DNA of 64,000 nt from Pseudidiomarina donghaiensis. GTDB taxonomy: Bacteria > Pseudomonadota > Gammaproteobacteria > Enterobacterales > Alteromonadaceae. Shown here in pieces: positions 52,353-63,806 of this stretch. The stretch covers positions 124,001-188,000 of the forward strand of contig NZ_FPCF01000001.1 in the NCBI RefSeq assembly GCF_900116895.1. The letters are read 5' to 3'. The notes under the pieces are model-generated. The model was not told the DNA's origin and searched no databases. It saw only the letters and a list, made by a program, of their open reading frames with translations. Within the stretch, counting starts at the first letter, position 1, and each line of letters begins with the position of its first letter. The position numbers were made by a program, and so were the translations under genes.

Positions 52353-53038
52353 CAATTGTTGACGATAGCCGACTTGCTCGGTTAGAGCTGAAGCAGCAAC
52401 TGGCGCATCTGGCTGAGGTTGAAGTGGTGGCTGAAGCGGCAAGCGTTGCCGAAGCGCTTGCCATGTTAAGTGATGCCGCAATTGATCTTTTGCTACTGGA
52501 CATCGACTTACCAGACGGCAATGGTTTCGATGTTTTAGAGCAAGCAGCAACAGTTCCACTGGTTATTTTTGTGACGGCCTTTAACGAGTACGCCATTCGT
52601 TCGTTTGAGGTGAACGCCTTGGACTATTTGCTGAAGCCTGTGCGCCAAGAGCGCCTGTTACAAGCTATCGACAAAGCTCGACGCCTAGCACAATCGCCAA
52701 CCGTTAAAGCTGAACAGCGTATTTTTATCAAAGACCGAGACCAATGTTATTTTGTGCAAGTGGCTGACATTATTGCGTTTGAAGCGCTTGGCAACTACAC
52801 ACGTGTGCATTTAGCTGGCGCAACACCGGCTATTTATCGTACAATAGGCTCCATTGCCGAACGGCTTGACCCGAATGTATTTTTTCGAGCGAGCCGCAGT
52901 TGGATTATTAACACCCAATTTATTGAGCATATTGAACCAAGTATCAGTGGCGGTTTTCATGTTGAATTGAAAAATGGCCAGCACGTTGATATCTCAAAAC
53001 GCCAAGCTGCAGCATTTCGTCAGGCTTGGTCGCTATAG
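52343..53038 (+). CDS. LytTR-family response regulator
   Basis: 231 residues. The receiver domain (about 1-115) has Asp53 as phospho-acceptor in LLLLDIDLPDGNGFDVL and the conserved Lys98 in YLLKPV. The LytTR DNA-binding domain (about 124-228) includes FEALGNYTRVHL and FRASRSWIIN. Cognate of the upstream kinase. A target operator (typically two direct repeats) is not evident in the flanks. Confidence 0.92.
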   Translation: MRIAIVDDSRLARLELKQQLAHLAEVEVVAEAASVAEALAMLSDAAIDLLLLDIDLPDGNGFDVLEQAATVPLVIFVTAFNEYAIRSFEVNALDYLLKPVRQERLLQAIDKARRLAQSPTVKAEQRIFIKDRDQCYFVQVADIIAFEALGNYTRVHLAGATPAIYRTIGSIAERLDPNVFFRASRSWIINTQFIEHIEPSISGGFHVELKNGQHVDISKRQAAAFRQAWSL

Positions 53039-53069
53039 TCACTCATAGCTAGTCAATTGTCGCTTTTCC

Positions 53070-53098
53070 TTGACAGTCCAATTATTGACCATTAAAAT
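53070..53098 (+). promoter_or_regulatory. promoter of the str operon (rpsL-rpsG-fusA-tufA)
   Basis: Consensus TTGACA, exactly 17 bp and TAAAAT, 118 bp before rpsL. This separates the str operon from the upstream regulator genes. Confidence 0.88.
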
Positions 53099-53215
53099 TC
53101 GGCCTCCCCATATTTGGGCGATTAGCTCGTGGCTTGTCGACAGCAAGCTTAAAAATAAGGGGAAACTTGGATTTTTCATTCTGTTGAGCGACATCAACAT
53201 AATCAGGAGTAATGA

Positions 53216-53590
53216 ATGGCAACAGTTAATCAGCTGGTGCGCAAAGGTCGTCAAAAGCCGGTTGTGAAAAGCAACGTTCCGGCACTTGAGGCTTGCCCAC
53301 AAAAACGCGGCGTATGTACCCGTGTTTACACTACTACCCCGAAGAAGCCAAACTCTGCACTGCGTAAAGTATGCCGTGTGCGTTTGACTAACGGCTACGA
53401 AGTTTCTTCGTACATCGGTGGTGAAGGTCACAACTTGCAAGAGCACTCAGTCGTATTGATTCGCGGCGGTCGTGTAAAAGACTTGCCAGGTGTTCGTTAT
53501 CACACAGTTCGTGGTGCTCTCGACTGTGCAGGCGTGAATGATCGTCGCCAAGCACGTTCTAAGTACGGCGCGAAACGGCCTAAGTCTTAA
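53216..53590 (+). CDS. rpsL: 30S ribosomal protein S12
   Basis: 124 residues. [12 protein letters not shown] and [13 protein letters not shown] are wild type at the lysines whose mutation gives streptomycin resistance, and Asp of VKDLPG is the RimO methylthiolation site. AGGAGT precedes ATG 53216; an overlapping ATG 4 nt earlier is out of frame. Confidence 0.98.
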   Translation: MATVNQLVRKGRQKPVVKSNVPALEACPQKRGVCTRVYTTTPKKPNSALRKVCRVRLTNGYEVSSYIGGEGHNLQEHSVVLIRGGRVKDLPGVRYHTVRGALDCAGVNDRRQARSKYGAKRPKS

Positions 53591-53651
53591 CGGTTCTCCG
53601 TTAGTAAGGCCAAACTGTAATTTATAAGTTTTGGGGAATACCCTGAATTAA

Positions 53652-54137
<486 letters not shown>

Positions 54138-54164
54138 ATTCACAGTTAACCCAAAGAGGAATTT

Positions 54165-56288
54165 ATGGCTCGACAAACATCGATTGAGCGTTACCGTAAC
54201 ATCGGTATCTGTGCTCACGTAGACGCAGGTAAAACAACCACCACTGAGCGTGTGTTGTTCTACACCGGTTTGTCTCACAAATTAGGTGAGGTACATGACG
54301 GTGCGGCGACTACCGACTGGATGGAGCAAGAACAAGAGCGCGGTATTACTATTACCTCTGCTGCTGTTACTGCTTTCTGGAAAGGTATGGATCAGCAGTT
54401 CCCAGAACACCGCATTAACGTTATCGATACTCCAGGGCACGTTGACTTCACTATCGAAGTAGAACGTTCACTGCGTGTACTTGATGGCGCGGTTGTTGTT
54501 CTGTGTGGTTCTTCTGGTGTTCAGCCGCAAACTGAAACTGTATGGCGCCAAGCGAACAAATACGAAGTACCTCGTATGGTGTTCGTAAATAAAATGGACC
54601 GTACCGGTGCAGACTTCTTGCGCGTTGTAGGTCAAATCAAAACTCGTCTAGCTGCAACTCCAGTGCCAATTCATTTGAACATCGGCACTGAAGACAACTT
54701 CAAAGGCGTAGTTGACTTGATCAAAATGAAAGCCATTAACTGGAATGAAGAAGACCAGGGTATGACTTTCAACTACGAAGAAATTCCAGCAGAGTTGAAA
54801 GACAAAGCTGAAGAAATGCACAATGAATTGGTTGAAGCTGCTGCTGAAGCCAACGAAGAGTTGATGAACAAATACCTTGAAGAAGGTGAATTGACCGAAG
54901 CTGAAATTAAAGCTGGTCTGCGTCAACGTACACTGAATAACGAAATTATTCTGTGCTTGTGTGGTTCTGCGTTTAAAAACAAAGGCGTTCAAGCAATGCT
55001 TGACGCGGTTATCGAATACTTACCTTCACCAACTGAAGTTAAAGCGATTCGTGGTATTTTGGAAGACGAATCTGAAGGCGTGCGTAAGTCATCTGATGAC
55101 GAGCCGTTCTCAGCATTGGCATTCAAAATCGCAACCGACCCATTCGTAGGTACTTTGACCTTCTTGCGCGTTTACTCGGGCATTTTGAAGCAGGGCGACA
55201 CTGTATATAACCCTGTTAAGAGCAAGCGCGAGCGTATCGGCCGTATGGTTCAGATGCATGCAAACGACCGTAAAGAGATTAAAGAAATCTTAGCGGGTGA
55301 CATCGCAGCGGCTATCGGCTTGAAAGATGTAACTACCGGTGACACTTTGTGTGACCCGAACAACATCATTACGCTTGAGCGTATGGAATTCCCAGAGCCA
55401 GTAATCTCTGTGGCTGTAGAACCAAAAACTAAAGCTGACCAAGAAAAAATGGGTATCGCTTTAGGTAAATTGGCTGCAGAAGATCCATCGTTCCGCGTTA
55501 AAACCGACGAAGAGTCAGGCCAGACGATCATCTCTGGTATGGGTGAGCTTCACCTAGACATCATCGTTGACCGTATGAAGCGTGAGTTCAAAGTTGAGTG
55601 TAACGTAGGTAAACCTCAGGTTGCTTACCGTGAAACTATCCGTCAGAAAGTGGAAGTTGAAGGTAAATTCGTACGTCAATCAGGTGGTCGTGGTCAGTTC
55701 GGTCACGTTTGGTTGCGTATTGAACCAATGGAGTTCGACGCGAACGACGATGACGCACCTAACTACGAATTCGTTAACGAAATCGTTGGTGGTGTGGTAC
55801 CGAAGGAATACATCCCTGCGGTAGACAAGGGTATTCAAGAGCAAATGCAAAATGGTGTAATTGCTGGCTACCCAGTACTTGGCGTGAAGGCGACCTTGTA
55901 CGATGGTTCATACCACGATGTCGACTCATCAGAAATGGCGTTCAAAATTGCGGGTAGCATGGCCTTCAAAAAAGGCGCACAACAAGCTAAGCCAGCATTG
56001 CTTGAACCAATGATGAAAGTTGAAGTGGTTACCCCTGAAGACTTCATGGGTGACGTGGTTGGTGACTTGAACCGTCGTCGCGGTATCATCGAAGGCATGG
56101 AAGATGCCCCAGGTGGTCTGAAAGAGGTTCGTGCACAGGTTCCATTATCAGAAATGTTCGGTTACGCTACTGACCTGCGTTCGCAGACTCAGGGCCGTGC
56201 ATCTTATGCAATGGAATTCTTGAAGTACGCTGAAGCACCAAACAACATTGCTGAGCAGGTTATTGCTGCTCGTCAAACTAAAGATTAA
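54165..56288 (+). CDS. fusA: elongation factor G
   Basis: 707 residues (E. coli 704). GTPase motifs: [13 protein letters not shown] (17-29), DTPGHVDF and NKMD; domains II-V follow, including the domain [16 protein letters not shown]. Catalyses translocation. 60 bp before tufA. Confidence 0.98.
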   Translation: MARQTSIERYRNIGICAHVDAGKTTTTERVLFYTGLSHKLGEVHDGAATTDWMEQEQERGITITSAAVTAFWKGMDQQFPEHRINVIDTPGHVDFTIEVERSLRVLDGAVVVLCGSSGVQPQTETVWRQANKYEVPRMVFVNKMDRTGADFLRVVGQIKTRLAATPVPIHLNIGTEDNFKGVVDLIKMKAINWNEEDQGMTFNYEEIPAELKDKAEEMHNELVEAAAEANEELMNKYLEEGELTEAEIKAGLRQRTLNNEIILCLCGSAFKNKGVQAMLDAVIEYLPSPTEVKAIRGILEDESEGVRKSSDDEPFSALAFKIATDPFVGTLTFLRVYSGILKQGDTVYNPVKSKRERIGRMVQMHANDRKEIKEILAGDIAAAIGLKDVTTGDTLCDPNNIITLERMEFPEPVISVAVEPKTKADQEKMGIALGKLAAEDPSFRVKTDEESGQTIISGMGELHLDIIVDRMKREFKVECNVGKPQVAYRETIRQKVEVEGKFVRQSGGRGQFGHVWLRIEPMEFDANDDDAPNYEFVNEIVGGVVPKEYIPAVDKGIQEQMQNGVIAGYPVLGVKATLYDGSYHDVDSSEMAFKIAGSMAFKKGAQQAKPALLEPMMKVEVVTPEDFMGDVVGDLNRRRGIIEGMEDAPGGLKEVRAQVPLSEMFGYATDLRSQTQGRASYAMEFLKYAEAPNNIAEQVIAARQTKD

Positions 56289-56347
56289 GTAGAGTCTGGT
56301 CCGGTTCTACCAAGGACCGGACTTTTAACTTAAGTTAAGGAAAAGTC

Positions 56348-57508
56348 ATGGCAAAAGAAAAATTTGAACGTTCCAAACCGCACGTTAACGTCGGTACTAT
56401 CGGCCACGTTGACCACGGTAAAACTACTCTGACCGCTGCGATCACCACAGTATTGGCGAAAACCTACGGTGGTTCAGCACGTGCATTCGATCAAATCGAT
56501 AACGCACCAGAAGAAAAAGCGCGTGGTATCACCATCGCGACTTCACACGTAGAGTACGATACTCCATCACGTCACTACGCACACGTAGACTGCCCAGGGC
56601 ACGCTGACTATGTTAAAAACATGATCACCGGTGCTGCGCAGATGGACGGCGCTATCTTGGTAGTAGCTGCAACTGACGGCCCAATGCCACAAACGCGTGA
56701 AAAAAAAAAGTTCATCATCGTTTTCATGAACAAATGTGACATGGTAGACGACGAAGAGTTGTTGGAATTGGTAGAGATGGAAGTTCGTGAACTTCTTTCT
56801 GAGTACGACTTCCCAGGCGACGACTTGCCAGTAATTCAAGGTTCAGCGTTGAAAGCGTTGGAAGGCGAAGAGAAGTGGGAAGCGAAAATTGTTGAATTGG
56901 CAGAAGCATTGGATACCTACATTCCAGAGCCAGAGCGTGATATCGACAAGCCGTTCATCATGCCAATCGAAGACGTATTCTCAATCTCAGGCCGTGGTAC
57001 TGTAGTAACTGGTCGTGTAGAGCGTGGTATCGTTCGTACTGGTGACGAAGTTGAAATCGTTGGTATTCAAGATACCGTGAAGACGACTGTAACTGGTGTT
57101 GAGATGTTCCGTAAATTGCTTGACGAAGGTCGTGCAGGCGAGAACATCGGTGCCTTGTTGCGTGGTACTAAGCGTGACGAGATTCAGCGTGGCCAAGTAT
57201 TGGCGAAGCCAGGCTCAATCACTCCACACACTCAGTTTGAAGCTGAAGTGTACGTATTGACCAAAGAAGAAGGTGGCCGTCATACGCCATTCTTCAAAGG
57301 CTACCGTCCACAGTTCTACTTCCGTACCACTGACGTAACTGGTGCAGTAGAATTGCCAGAAGGCGTAGAAATGGTCATGCCAGGCGACAACCTGAAGTTC
57401 GTAGTAGAACTGATTCACCCAATCGCGATGGACGAAGGTCTTCGTTTCGCGATTCGTGAAGGTGGTCGTACTGTAGGCGCAGGCGTTGTATCTAAGATCA
57501 TCGCTTAA
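56348..57508 (+). CDS. tufA: elongation factor Tu, copy 2 (same 8-residue deletion, poly-A junction)
   Basis: 386 residues, nearly identical to copy 1 with a few differences (Ser74 for Ala, Thr for Asn before YIPEPE). [12 protein letters not shown] and NKCD are intact. After PQTRE the sequence is [13 protein letters not shown], so the same 8 residues are missing as in copy 1, but the bridging codons come from a run of ten A (56700-56709) instead of those of copy 1. A homopolymer inside a highly conserved gene is suspect. In str position as in E. coli tufA, but no rpsJ follows. Confidence 0.93.
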   Translation: MAKEKFERSKPHVNVGTIGHVDHGKTTLTAAITTVLAKTYGGSARAFDQIDNAPEEKARGITIATSHVEYDTPSRHYAHVDCPGHADYVKNMITGAAQMDGAILVVAATDGPMPQTREKKKFIIVFMNKCDMVDDEELLELVEMEVRELLSEYDFPGDDLPVIQGSALKALEGEEKWEAKIVELAEALDTYIPEPERDIDKPFIMPIEDVFSISGRGTVVTGRVERGIVRTGDEVEIVGIQDTVKTTVTGVEMFRKLLDEGRAGENIGALLRGTKRDEIQRGQVLAKPGSITPHTQFEAEVYVLTKEEGGRHTPFFKGYRPQFYFRTTDVTGAVELPEGVEMVMPGDNLKFVVELIHPIAMDEGLRFAIREGGRTVGAGVVSKIIA

Positions 57509-57557
57509 TGCGTAGCCCGGCGTTCTCTCTATGAGATAGGGCCGGGTTGTTTTGAAA

Positions 57558-57581
57558 GGGGAGCTTCGGGCTCCCTTTTTT
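57558..57581 (+). terminator. Rho-independent terminator after tufA
   Basis: GGGAGC/GCTCCC stem with a TTCGG loop, AAA before and six T after. It is the near twin of the terminator after tufB. Confidence 0.92.
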
Positions 57582-57602
57582 GTTTTAACGAGCAACGCCC
57601 TT

Positions 57603-57631
57603 CTAATATCCAATATCCAATAGCTAATATC
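57603..57631. repeat. heptad repeat arm (family copy D)
   Basis: 29 bp of the same family as copies A-C, in single-arm form. A 9-bp perfect hairpin of T/A runs (57637-57657, loop ATT) follows directly. Confidence 0.6.
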
Positions 57632-57693
57632 GGCCTTGCTTTTTTATTAAAAAAGCATGAGGATGACTCCATAATAAATGGAGTACCCCGACA

Positions 57694-58437
57694 ATGAAGC
57701 AGTTTGTCATCCTCATTCTCAGCGTTATCGCCATTGCTAGCGCTAATAGCGCACCGAAAGAAGTACGCATAGCCGCTTACGAATACCCACCGTATTTCAC
57801 CACCGAGAACACCCAGCACTTAGTCGGCGATATCGTCAAAGCACTTAATGCTAAGCAGTCTGACTACCATTTTAGCGTGGTACACATTGCGCCAAATGGT
57901 CGTTATGACGCCTTGCGTGAGCAGGGGTGTTGCGATGCGATATTTTTCGAAGATCGTAGTTGGGGATGGGAGCACGTTGATTATGCTGTTCAGTTAACCA
58001 CGCCTATTTATGAAGACAAAGAGCGTTTTGTCGCGCGCAAGCATATCAACAGAGGGCAGTCTTTCTTTCAGGTAAAAGGCCTGCGCTTTGGTGGCATCAT
58101 TGGTTACCATTATCCGTTTGTTGCGAATGAAAAAGATAACCGTGTGCTCGAAGAAGAGTACGGTATTTATTTGGGGCATTCGCACCAAGTAAATTTACGT
58201 ATGCTATTAAATGGTCGATTAGATTTAATTATGCTTGCCGATGCCTACATTCGCTCGGTACTCATGGAAGAAACGCGTAGTAAGTTGCTACTTTCTGAGC
58301 AGCATTACAGCGTTCATCAACTAAGTGCTGTGAGTAATCCAGGCAAGGCTATTAGTGCTGACAAATTAGAGGTGTTATTGAGCGAGTTACGTCAAACCGG
58401 GGAGTTACAGCAAATATTGTCCAAGCATCGGCTTTAG
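57694..58437 (+). CDS. periplasmic solute-binding-like protein (SBP_bac_3 fold)
   Basis: 247 residues with a signal peptide (1-20). RIAAYEYPPYFTTENT is the typical start of polar amino acid-binding proteins, and the pattern continues (GRYDALREQGCCDAIFFEDRSW). No permease or ATPase gene is nearby, so it may act as a stand-alone sensor or scavenger; Alteromonadales have many such orphans. Ligand not deducible. 4-bp convergent overlap with glsA. Confidence 0.85.
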   Translation: MKQFVILILSVIAIASANSAPKEVRIAAYEYPPYFTTENTQHLVGDIVKALNAKQSDYHFSVVHIAPNGRYDALREQGCCDAIFFEDRSWGWEHVDYAVQLTTPIYEDKERFVARKHINRGQSFFQVKGLRFGGIIGYHYPFVANEKDNRVLEEEYGIYLGHSHQVNLRMLLNGRLDLIMLADAYIRSVLMEETRSKLLLSEQHYSVHQLSAVSNPGKAISADKLEVLLSELRQTGELQQILSKHRL

Positions 58438-59390
58438 TAAACGCTAAGACCAAGGCGGTTTGCCAATTCGCGAATCATAAACATGCCGCGCGCAGAGTTT
58501 CCGAAGCTGTTTAGCGGCGGGCTCCAAGCACTAATGACACCGTAGTCTGGAACAATGGCGATAATTCCGCCACCCACGCCACTTTTTGCCGGCAAGCCCA
58601 CAGTAAAGGCAAATTGCCCCGACTGATCATACATGCCACTGGTACTCAGTAGTGCATTAATACGCTGCGCATCACGATGTGAGGTGATTTGCTTTCCGCT
58701 GCGAGGGCACTGACCGCGGTTGGCTAAAAACGCCAAGCTACTCGCTAGCTGTTCAGTGTTCATAGTCAGCGCGCACTGCCAGAAGTAATGGTCGAGTACT
58801 TCTTCAACGTCTGACTCAATATTGCCGAAACTTTTCATCAAGTAAGCTAACGCGGCGTTGCGAGCGCCATGTTCACGTTCGGACTCATGAACCCGAGAAT
58901 CGACGCACACAGCTTCACTGCCGCACAAACCCCGAACCATGCTCAGTAATGCCGATTTACTGGCTGAGTAATGGCTAACTAACACATCGCTGACTAAAAT
59001 CGCGCCCGCGTTGATCATGGGGTTGCGCGGAATGCCTTTTTCCCATTCAAGCTGAACAATTGAATTAAAAGGCTGACCTGAGGGCTCCATCTGCACGCGT
59101 TCCCATAACGGGTCGCCAAGACGTTCCATCGCCAACATCAGCCCATAAATTTTAGAAATAGACTGAATGGAAAACGGTTTATTGGTATCGCCGACCGAGG
59201 TGACGTTGCCATCAAGCGTGGCAACCGTCAGCGCGCAGTAATCAGCTTTAACCTCTGCCAAGGCAGGAATGTAATCGGCGACTTTACCGTCATTCACAGA
59301 CATGGCCTGCTGCAGAATATCCTCTAGCAGTGGTTTGAGGTTGTCAGGGGCATGTATTGGTTGCCCGCCGCTGATTACATCGTGTGTCAT
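58434..59390 (-). CDS. glsA: glutaminase
   Basis: 318 residues of the serine-dependent glutaminase family (beta-lactamase fold). The nucleophile motif is SIQSISK (74-80), with Ser77 and Lys80 as SxxK; NPMINAGAI and GVGGGIIAI are further signatures. Converts Gln to Glu and ammonia. Convergent with the solute-binding gene, same direction as uvrA. Confidence 0.95.
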   Translation of the reverse strand: MTHDVISGGQPIHAPDNLKPLLEDILQQAMSVNDGKVADYIPALAEVKADYCALTVATLDGNVTSVGDTNKPFSIQSISKIYGLMLAMERLGDPLWERVQMEPSGQPFNSIVQLEWEKGIPRNPMINAGAILVSDVLVSHYSASKSALLSMVRGLCGSEAVCVDSRVHESEREHGARNAALAYLMKSFGNIESDVEEVLDHYFWQCALTMNTEQLASSLAFLANRGQCPRSGKQITSHRDAQRINALLSTSGMYDQSGQFAFTVGLPAKSGVGGGIIAIVPDYGVISAWSPPLNSFGNSARGMFMIRELANRLGLSVY

Positions 59391-59411
59391 GGGTTGAACT
59401 AATGACTCCTA

Positions 59412-62255
59412 TTAAGCCTTATTGGCATTGCTCGATAACAGTGGTTTTAAGAAGCGTGCAGTATGTGAGCGCTCACATTTAACAATCTCCTCGGGGCTAC
59501 CGGCGGTTAATATCTCACCGCCGCCTGAGCCACCCTCGGGCCCTAAGTCGATAATCCAGTCGGCTGTTTTTATCACGTCCAGGTTATGCTCAATAATAAC
59601 AATGGTATTGCCATGGTCGCGCAAGCGGTGCAGTACCGTCAACAGTTGCTGAATATCGTGGAAGTGCAAGCCGGTGGTTGGCTCATCCAAAATATACAAG
59701 GTTTTGCCGGTATCGCGTTTGGATAATTCCCGGGCTAATTTTACCCGTTGCGCTTCACCACCCGAGAGCGTGGTTGCTGATTGCCCCAAGCGAATGTATG
59801 ACAAGCCGACATCCATCAAGGTTTGTAGTTTGCGAGCAATGGCCGGAATAGGCGCAAAGAATTCACGGGCGTCCTCCACGGTCATATCGAGCACTTCGTG
59901 AATGCTCTTACCTTTGTATTTAATTTCTAGCGTTTCGCGATTGTAACGTTTGCCCTTACACACGTCACAAGGCACGTACACGTCAGGTAAGAAATGCATT
60001 TCTACTTTGATGACACCGTCGCCTTGGCAGGCTTCGCAGCGACCGCCGCGCACGTTAAAGCTAAAACGACCCACTTTGTAGCCGCGCGAACGGGCTTCTT
60101 CGGTGCCCGCATATAATTCTCGAATTGGGGTGAAAATACCGGTATAAGTGGCTGGGTTCGATCGTGGCGTACGGCCGATAGGGCTTTGATCAATGTCGAC
60201 CACTTTGTCTAAGTACTGCATACCGTCAATGCTAGTATAGGGTGCCGGTTCGCCCGTAGTCGCTTTATTCAATTCGCGGTGGGCAATACGAAACAGGGTG
60301 TCATTAATTAAGGTTGATTTACCTGAGCCAGACACACCCGTCACACAAGTCATGAGACCAATGGGCAGCTCGGCGTTGACGTTCTTCAAGTTATTGCCGG
60401 TTGCACCATTTAGTTTTAGCCAATGCTTACCGGATTTGTTGCGTTGCTGCGGCACGGCAATTTCTTTGCGACCTGATAAATAGTCACCCGTAAGTGATGC
60501 TTCATTGGCAATAATGTCTTCATAGTGCCCTTGTGCAATCACTTCGCCGCCGTGCACACCTGCGCCAGGGCCAATATCAATAACGTGGTCAGCAGCGCGT
60601 ATGGCATCTTCGTCGTGCTCAACCACAATCACGGTATTACCCAGGTCGCGTAGGCGCGTGAGGGTGTTCAACAAGCGCTCGTTGTCGCGCTGATGCAAGC
60701 CAATCGATGGCTCATCCAACACGTACATCACACCCACCAAGCCCGCGCCAATTTGTGACGCTAAACGAATACGCTGAGCTTCACCGCCTGACAATGTTTC
60801 TGCACTTCGTGACAAGCTTAGATAGTTCAGGCCTACGTTGACGAGAAAGCCTAAACGGTCGTTGATTTCTTTTAGAATTTTTTCCGCAATTTTGGCGCGC
60901 TGGCCTTCAAGTTCCAACTGTTGGAAAAACGCTAAAGCATCGCCAATAGAACGCTCAACCACTTGCGGCAGGGTTGTGTCATTGACATAAACATGGCGTG
61001 CTTCTTGACGTAAGCGTGCGCCACCACAGCTTTTACATGGCTGCGATGCCAAATACTTGGATAAATCTTCGCGAACGGCCATCGAGTCGGTTTCGCGGTA
61101 GCGGCGCTGCATGTTCGGAATAATGCCTTCAAATGCATGAGTGCGTGCAACGCGGTCTCCACGGTCGTTCATGTAGCTGAACTCAATTTCGGTTTTGCCA
61201 CTACCAAACAGAACCACCTGTTGATGCTCGTCGGCCAAGCTATTAAACGGCTTGTTCAGGTCAAATTTATAATGCTTAGCGAGCGACTGAAGCATTTGGT
61301 AGTAATAGAAGTTACGTTTGTCCCAGCCACGTATGGCACCGCCAGTTAGGCTTAGCTCTGGGTTGGTGACCACTTTGGCGGGGTCAAAAAACTGCTCAAT
61401 ACCTAAACCGTCGCATGAGCCACAGGCGCCCGCCGGGTTGTTAAACGAGAACAAGCGCGGCTCAAGTTCTTGCATGCTATAGCCACAGTGAGGGCAAGCA
61501 AAGTTGGCAGAGAAGACAATCTCTTGCACGCTCGAGTCAGCTTCCATAGGCACTGCAATAGCGGTGCCGCCGCTCAGTTCTAAAGCGGTTTCAAATGACT
61601 CGGCTAGACGCAGTTCTAGGCCTTCGCGTACTTTTATGCGGTCAACGACCACTTCAATGGTATGTTTCTTCTGCAGCTCAAGCTTTGGCGGATCGCTCAA
61701 ATCGCACAGTTCACCGTCAATGCGGGCTCGAATGAAGCCTTGCGCGGCTAAATTCTCGAGTACCTTGGTGTGCTCGCCTTTGCGCTCTTGAATAATAGGC
61801 GCCACAATCATCAGCTTTTCACCTTCCGGCAATGCCAGCACTTGATCAACCATTTGCGAAATAGTTTGCGCAGCAAGTGCCACATTGTGCGTTGGGCAGC
61901 GGGGCTCGCCAACTCGGGCGAACATTAAACGTAGGTAGTCGTATATTTCGGTAATGGTACCCACGGTTGAGCGCGGATTATGCGAGGTTGACTTCTGCTC
62001 AATCGAAATCGCTGGGGATAACCCCTCAATGCTATCAACATCGGGCTTTTCCATCAGTGACAAGAACTGACGTGCGTAGGCCGATAAAGACTCCACGTAG
62101 CGGCGTTGACCTTCAGCATAAAGGGTATCGAATGCTAAAGAGGACTTCCCGGAACCTGACAAGCCAGTTATCACCACTAACTTATCGCGTGGAATGGTTA
62201 CGTTGATATTTTTCAGGTTGTGGGTGCGGGCACCGCGGATTTCTATTTTATCCAT
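59412..62255 (-). CDS. uvrA: excinuclease ABC subunit A
   Basis: 947 residues (E. coli 940). Two ABC modules: Walker [13 protein letters not shown] and [10 protein letters not shown], signatures [12 protein letters not shown] and [12 protein letters not shown], Walker [13 protein letters not shown]. Zinc modules are CPHCGYSM...CGSCDG and CEACQGDG...CDVCKG. Damage recognition subunit of nucleotide excision repair. Divergent from the MFS gene, with ssb beyond it, as in related genomes. Confidence 0.97.
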   Translation of the reverse strand: MDKIEIRGARTHNLKNINVTIPRDKLVVITGLSGSGKSSLAFDTLYAEGQRRYVESLSAYARQFLSLMEKPDVDSIEGLSPAISIEQKSTSHNPRSTVGTITEIYDYLRLMFARVGEPRCPTHNVALAAQTISQMVDQVLALPEGEKLMIVAPIIQERKGEHTKVLENLAAQGFIRARIDGELCDLSDPPKLELQKKHTIEVVVDRIKVREGLELRLAESFETALELSGGTAIAVPMEADSSVQEIVFSANFACPHCGYSMQELEPRLFSFNNPAGACGSCDGLGIEQFFDPAKVVTNPELSLTGGAIRGWDKRNFYYYQMLQSLAKHYKFDLNKPFNSLADEHQQVVLFGSGKTEIEFSYMNDRGDRVARTHAFEGIIPNMQRRYRETDSMAVREDLSKYLASQPCKSCGGARLRQEARHVYVNDTTLPQVVERSIGDALAFFQQLELEGQRAKIAEKILKEINDRLGFLVNVGLNYLSLSRSAETLSGGEAQRIRLASQIGAGLVGVMYVLDEPSIGLHQRDNERLLNTLTRLRDLGNTVIVVEHDEDAIRAADHVIDIGPGAGVHGGEVIAQGHYEDIIANEASLTGDYLSGRKEIAVPQQRNKSGKHWLKLNGATGNNLKNVNAELPIGLMTCVTGVSGSGKSTLINDTLFRIAHRELNKATTGEPAPYTSIDGMQYLDKVVDIDQSPIGRTPRSNPATYTGIFTPIRELYAGTEEARSRGYKVGRFSFNVRGGRCEACQGDGVIKVEMHFLPDVYVPCDVCKGKRYNRETLEIKYKGKSIHEVLDMTVEDAREFFAPIPAIARKLQTLMDVGLSYIRLGQSATTLSGGEAQRVKLARELSKRDTGKTLYILDEPTTGLHFHDIQQLLTVLHRLRDHGNTIVIIEHNLDVIKTADWIIDLGPEGGSGGGEILTAGSPEEIVKCERSHTARFLKPLLSSNANKA

Positions 62256-62305
62256 GAGAACGACGACTCTGTGTTGTCAATGACAAGCGATTGAATGAAA
62301 CGAGT

Positions 62306-62314
62306 ATTATCGCA
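62306..62314 (-). promoter_or_regulatory. possible extended -10 promoter of uvrA
   Basis: Minus strand TGC plus GATAAT is an extended -10, about 51 bp before the uvrA start. A CTG-N10-CAG motif at 62328-62343 lies at the expected -35 region. Confidence 0.4.
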
Positions 62315-62372
62315 CAACCAGTACCTTCTGGTACAATGGCCAGCGATTTTTTCCTGCAGCTATGAGAATTTC

Positions 62373-63758
62373 ATGCGACAGCAACACCAAGACAACCGAC
62401 TAACTCCTATCGAGCGGCGCGCTTCGGGCGCTTTAGCTGCTGTATTTGGATTACGTATGCTGGGCCTGTTTTTGATCATGCCCGTTATCGCTATTTATGG
62501 TCAAAAATATCCAGACTATACGCCATTGCTTATTGGTTTAGCCATTGGTGCTTACGGTTTAACCCAGGCGTTGCTGCAAATTCCGCTGGGAATGTTGTCA
62601 GACCGCATTGGTCGCCGCCCGGTTATTGTAGGTGGCTTGCTTCTATTCGCCGTAGGTAGCCTTGTGGCCGCCACCGCAGACACCCTGGTGGGCGTTGTGG
62701 TTGGCCGAGCACTGCAAGGTACAGGCGCCATTGCTGCGGCTATTTTAGCGCTCGCTGCCGACATTACACGCGACTCACAACGCCCTAAAGTAATGGCCAC
62801 TATTGGCATGTTTATTGGTCTGTCGTTCGCGTTAGCGTTGGTGTTGGGGCCATTGTTAGGCGCGCAAATTGGTTTGTCGGGCTTGTTCTATTTCACAGCA
62901 GTTAGCGCTGTTTTCGGTATTGTCGTATTGTTGTTAGCGGTGCCTAAAGTGGCGCAAAAGTCTGCCCGCGGTGATCTGATACCACTGAAAAGCGAATTAG
63001 GTATGCTTTTCAAAGACCGCCAATTGGCACGTCTTAACTTTGGGGTGTTTGTACTGCATTGTGTACTCACCGCATTTTTTGTGGTGGTGCCATTGCAGCT
63101 AATGCGTGGCGGGCTTGCTGCGGACGATCATGCGTGGCTGTACTTACCCACGTTAATTGCCTCGTTTGCATTTATGATTCCAATGCTCATTAAAGCCGAG
63201 CGTCAGCGCCAACAACCTCGCTTTTTCCGCGTCGCTATTGCCCTGGTGCTGGGCGCTGTGGCTGTTATCGTCTTTGTACCGGCGCATTGGACGTATTTAG
63301 CTATCGCTGTTGTGCTATTTTTTACCGGCTTTAACTTTCTTGAAGCAACCTTACCGTCATCGTTAACGCGCTTTGCCCCCGCAGGGCGCAAGGGCAGCGC
63401 AAGCGGTATTTACGCCACATTTCAGTTTTTCGGGGCCTTTGTAGGGGGAGCCGCAGGCGGGTCCATTTATCAACATATTGGCCTCATCGGCGTTGGGATT
63501 TTCTGTACAGTACTGCTACTATGCTGGTTCGCAATTAGCTTTGGTATGCAGCCACCGCCGCAGCAACAAAGCGTGAGCTATGAGCTACCGTTATTGACAG
63601 CGACACAAGCCGATGGCCTTGCTGAGCAGCTTAGCGCCATTGACGGTGTGGAAGAAGTTCGCATTGTGGCGGCGGAGAAAACAGTGTATTTAAAAGTACA
63701 CAAAACCAATTACAATGAAGCAGACGTGAGGGCGCAGTTGGCGCCCTATACTGCATAA
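62373..63758 (+). CDS. yajR: YajR-like MFS transporter with C-terminal YAM domain
   Basis: 461 residues from ATG at 62373 (454 in E. coli YajR). Twelve membrane spans; the loop motif GMLSDRIGRRPVI (motif A) is clear. The last about 65 residues (LPLLTATQADGLAEQLSAIDGVEEVRIV) form the ferredoxin-like YAM domain, rare outside the YajR family. Substrate unknown, proposed drug/metabolite export. The upstream in-frame extension starting near 62295 lacks support. ssb follows after 48 bp. Confidence 0.88.
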   Translation: MRQQHQDNRLTPIERRASGALAAVFGLRMLGLFLIMPVIAIYGQKYPDYTPLLIGLAIGAYGLTQALLQIPLGMLSDRIGRRPVIVGGLLLFAVGSLVAATADTLVGVVVGRALQGTGAIAAAILALAADITRDSQRPKVMATIGMFIGLSFALALVLGPLLGAQIGLSGLFYFTAVSAVFGIVVLLLAVPKVAQKSARGDLIPLKSELGMLFKDRQLARLNFGVFVLHCVLTAFFVVVPLQLMRGGLAADDHAWLYLPTLIASFAFMIPMLIKAERQRQQPRFFRVAIALVLGAVAVIVFVPAHWTYLAIAVVLFFTGFNFLEATLPSSLTRFAPAGRKGSASGIYATFQFFGAFVGGAAGGSIYQHIGLIGVGIFCTVLLLCWFAISFGMQPPPQQQSVSYELPLLTATQADGLAEQLSAIDGVEEVRIVAAEKTVYLKVHKTNYNEADVRAQLAPYTA

Positions 63759-63806
63759 GCAAAACATTTAAGTAGAACATAAAAGACAAGTGAAGGAGCA
63801 GATGGC

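Noticed and set aside
57529..57819. Minus-strand open frame of 96 codons after tufA
   Set aside because: Covers terminators, the repeat arm and the start of the solute-binding gene; no family likeness.
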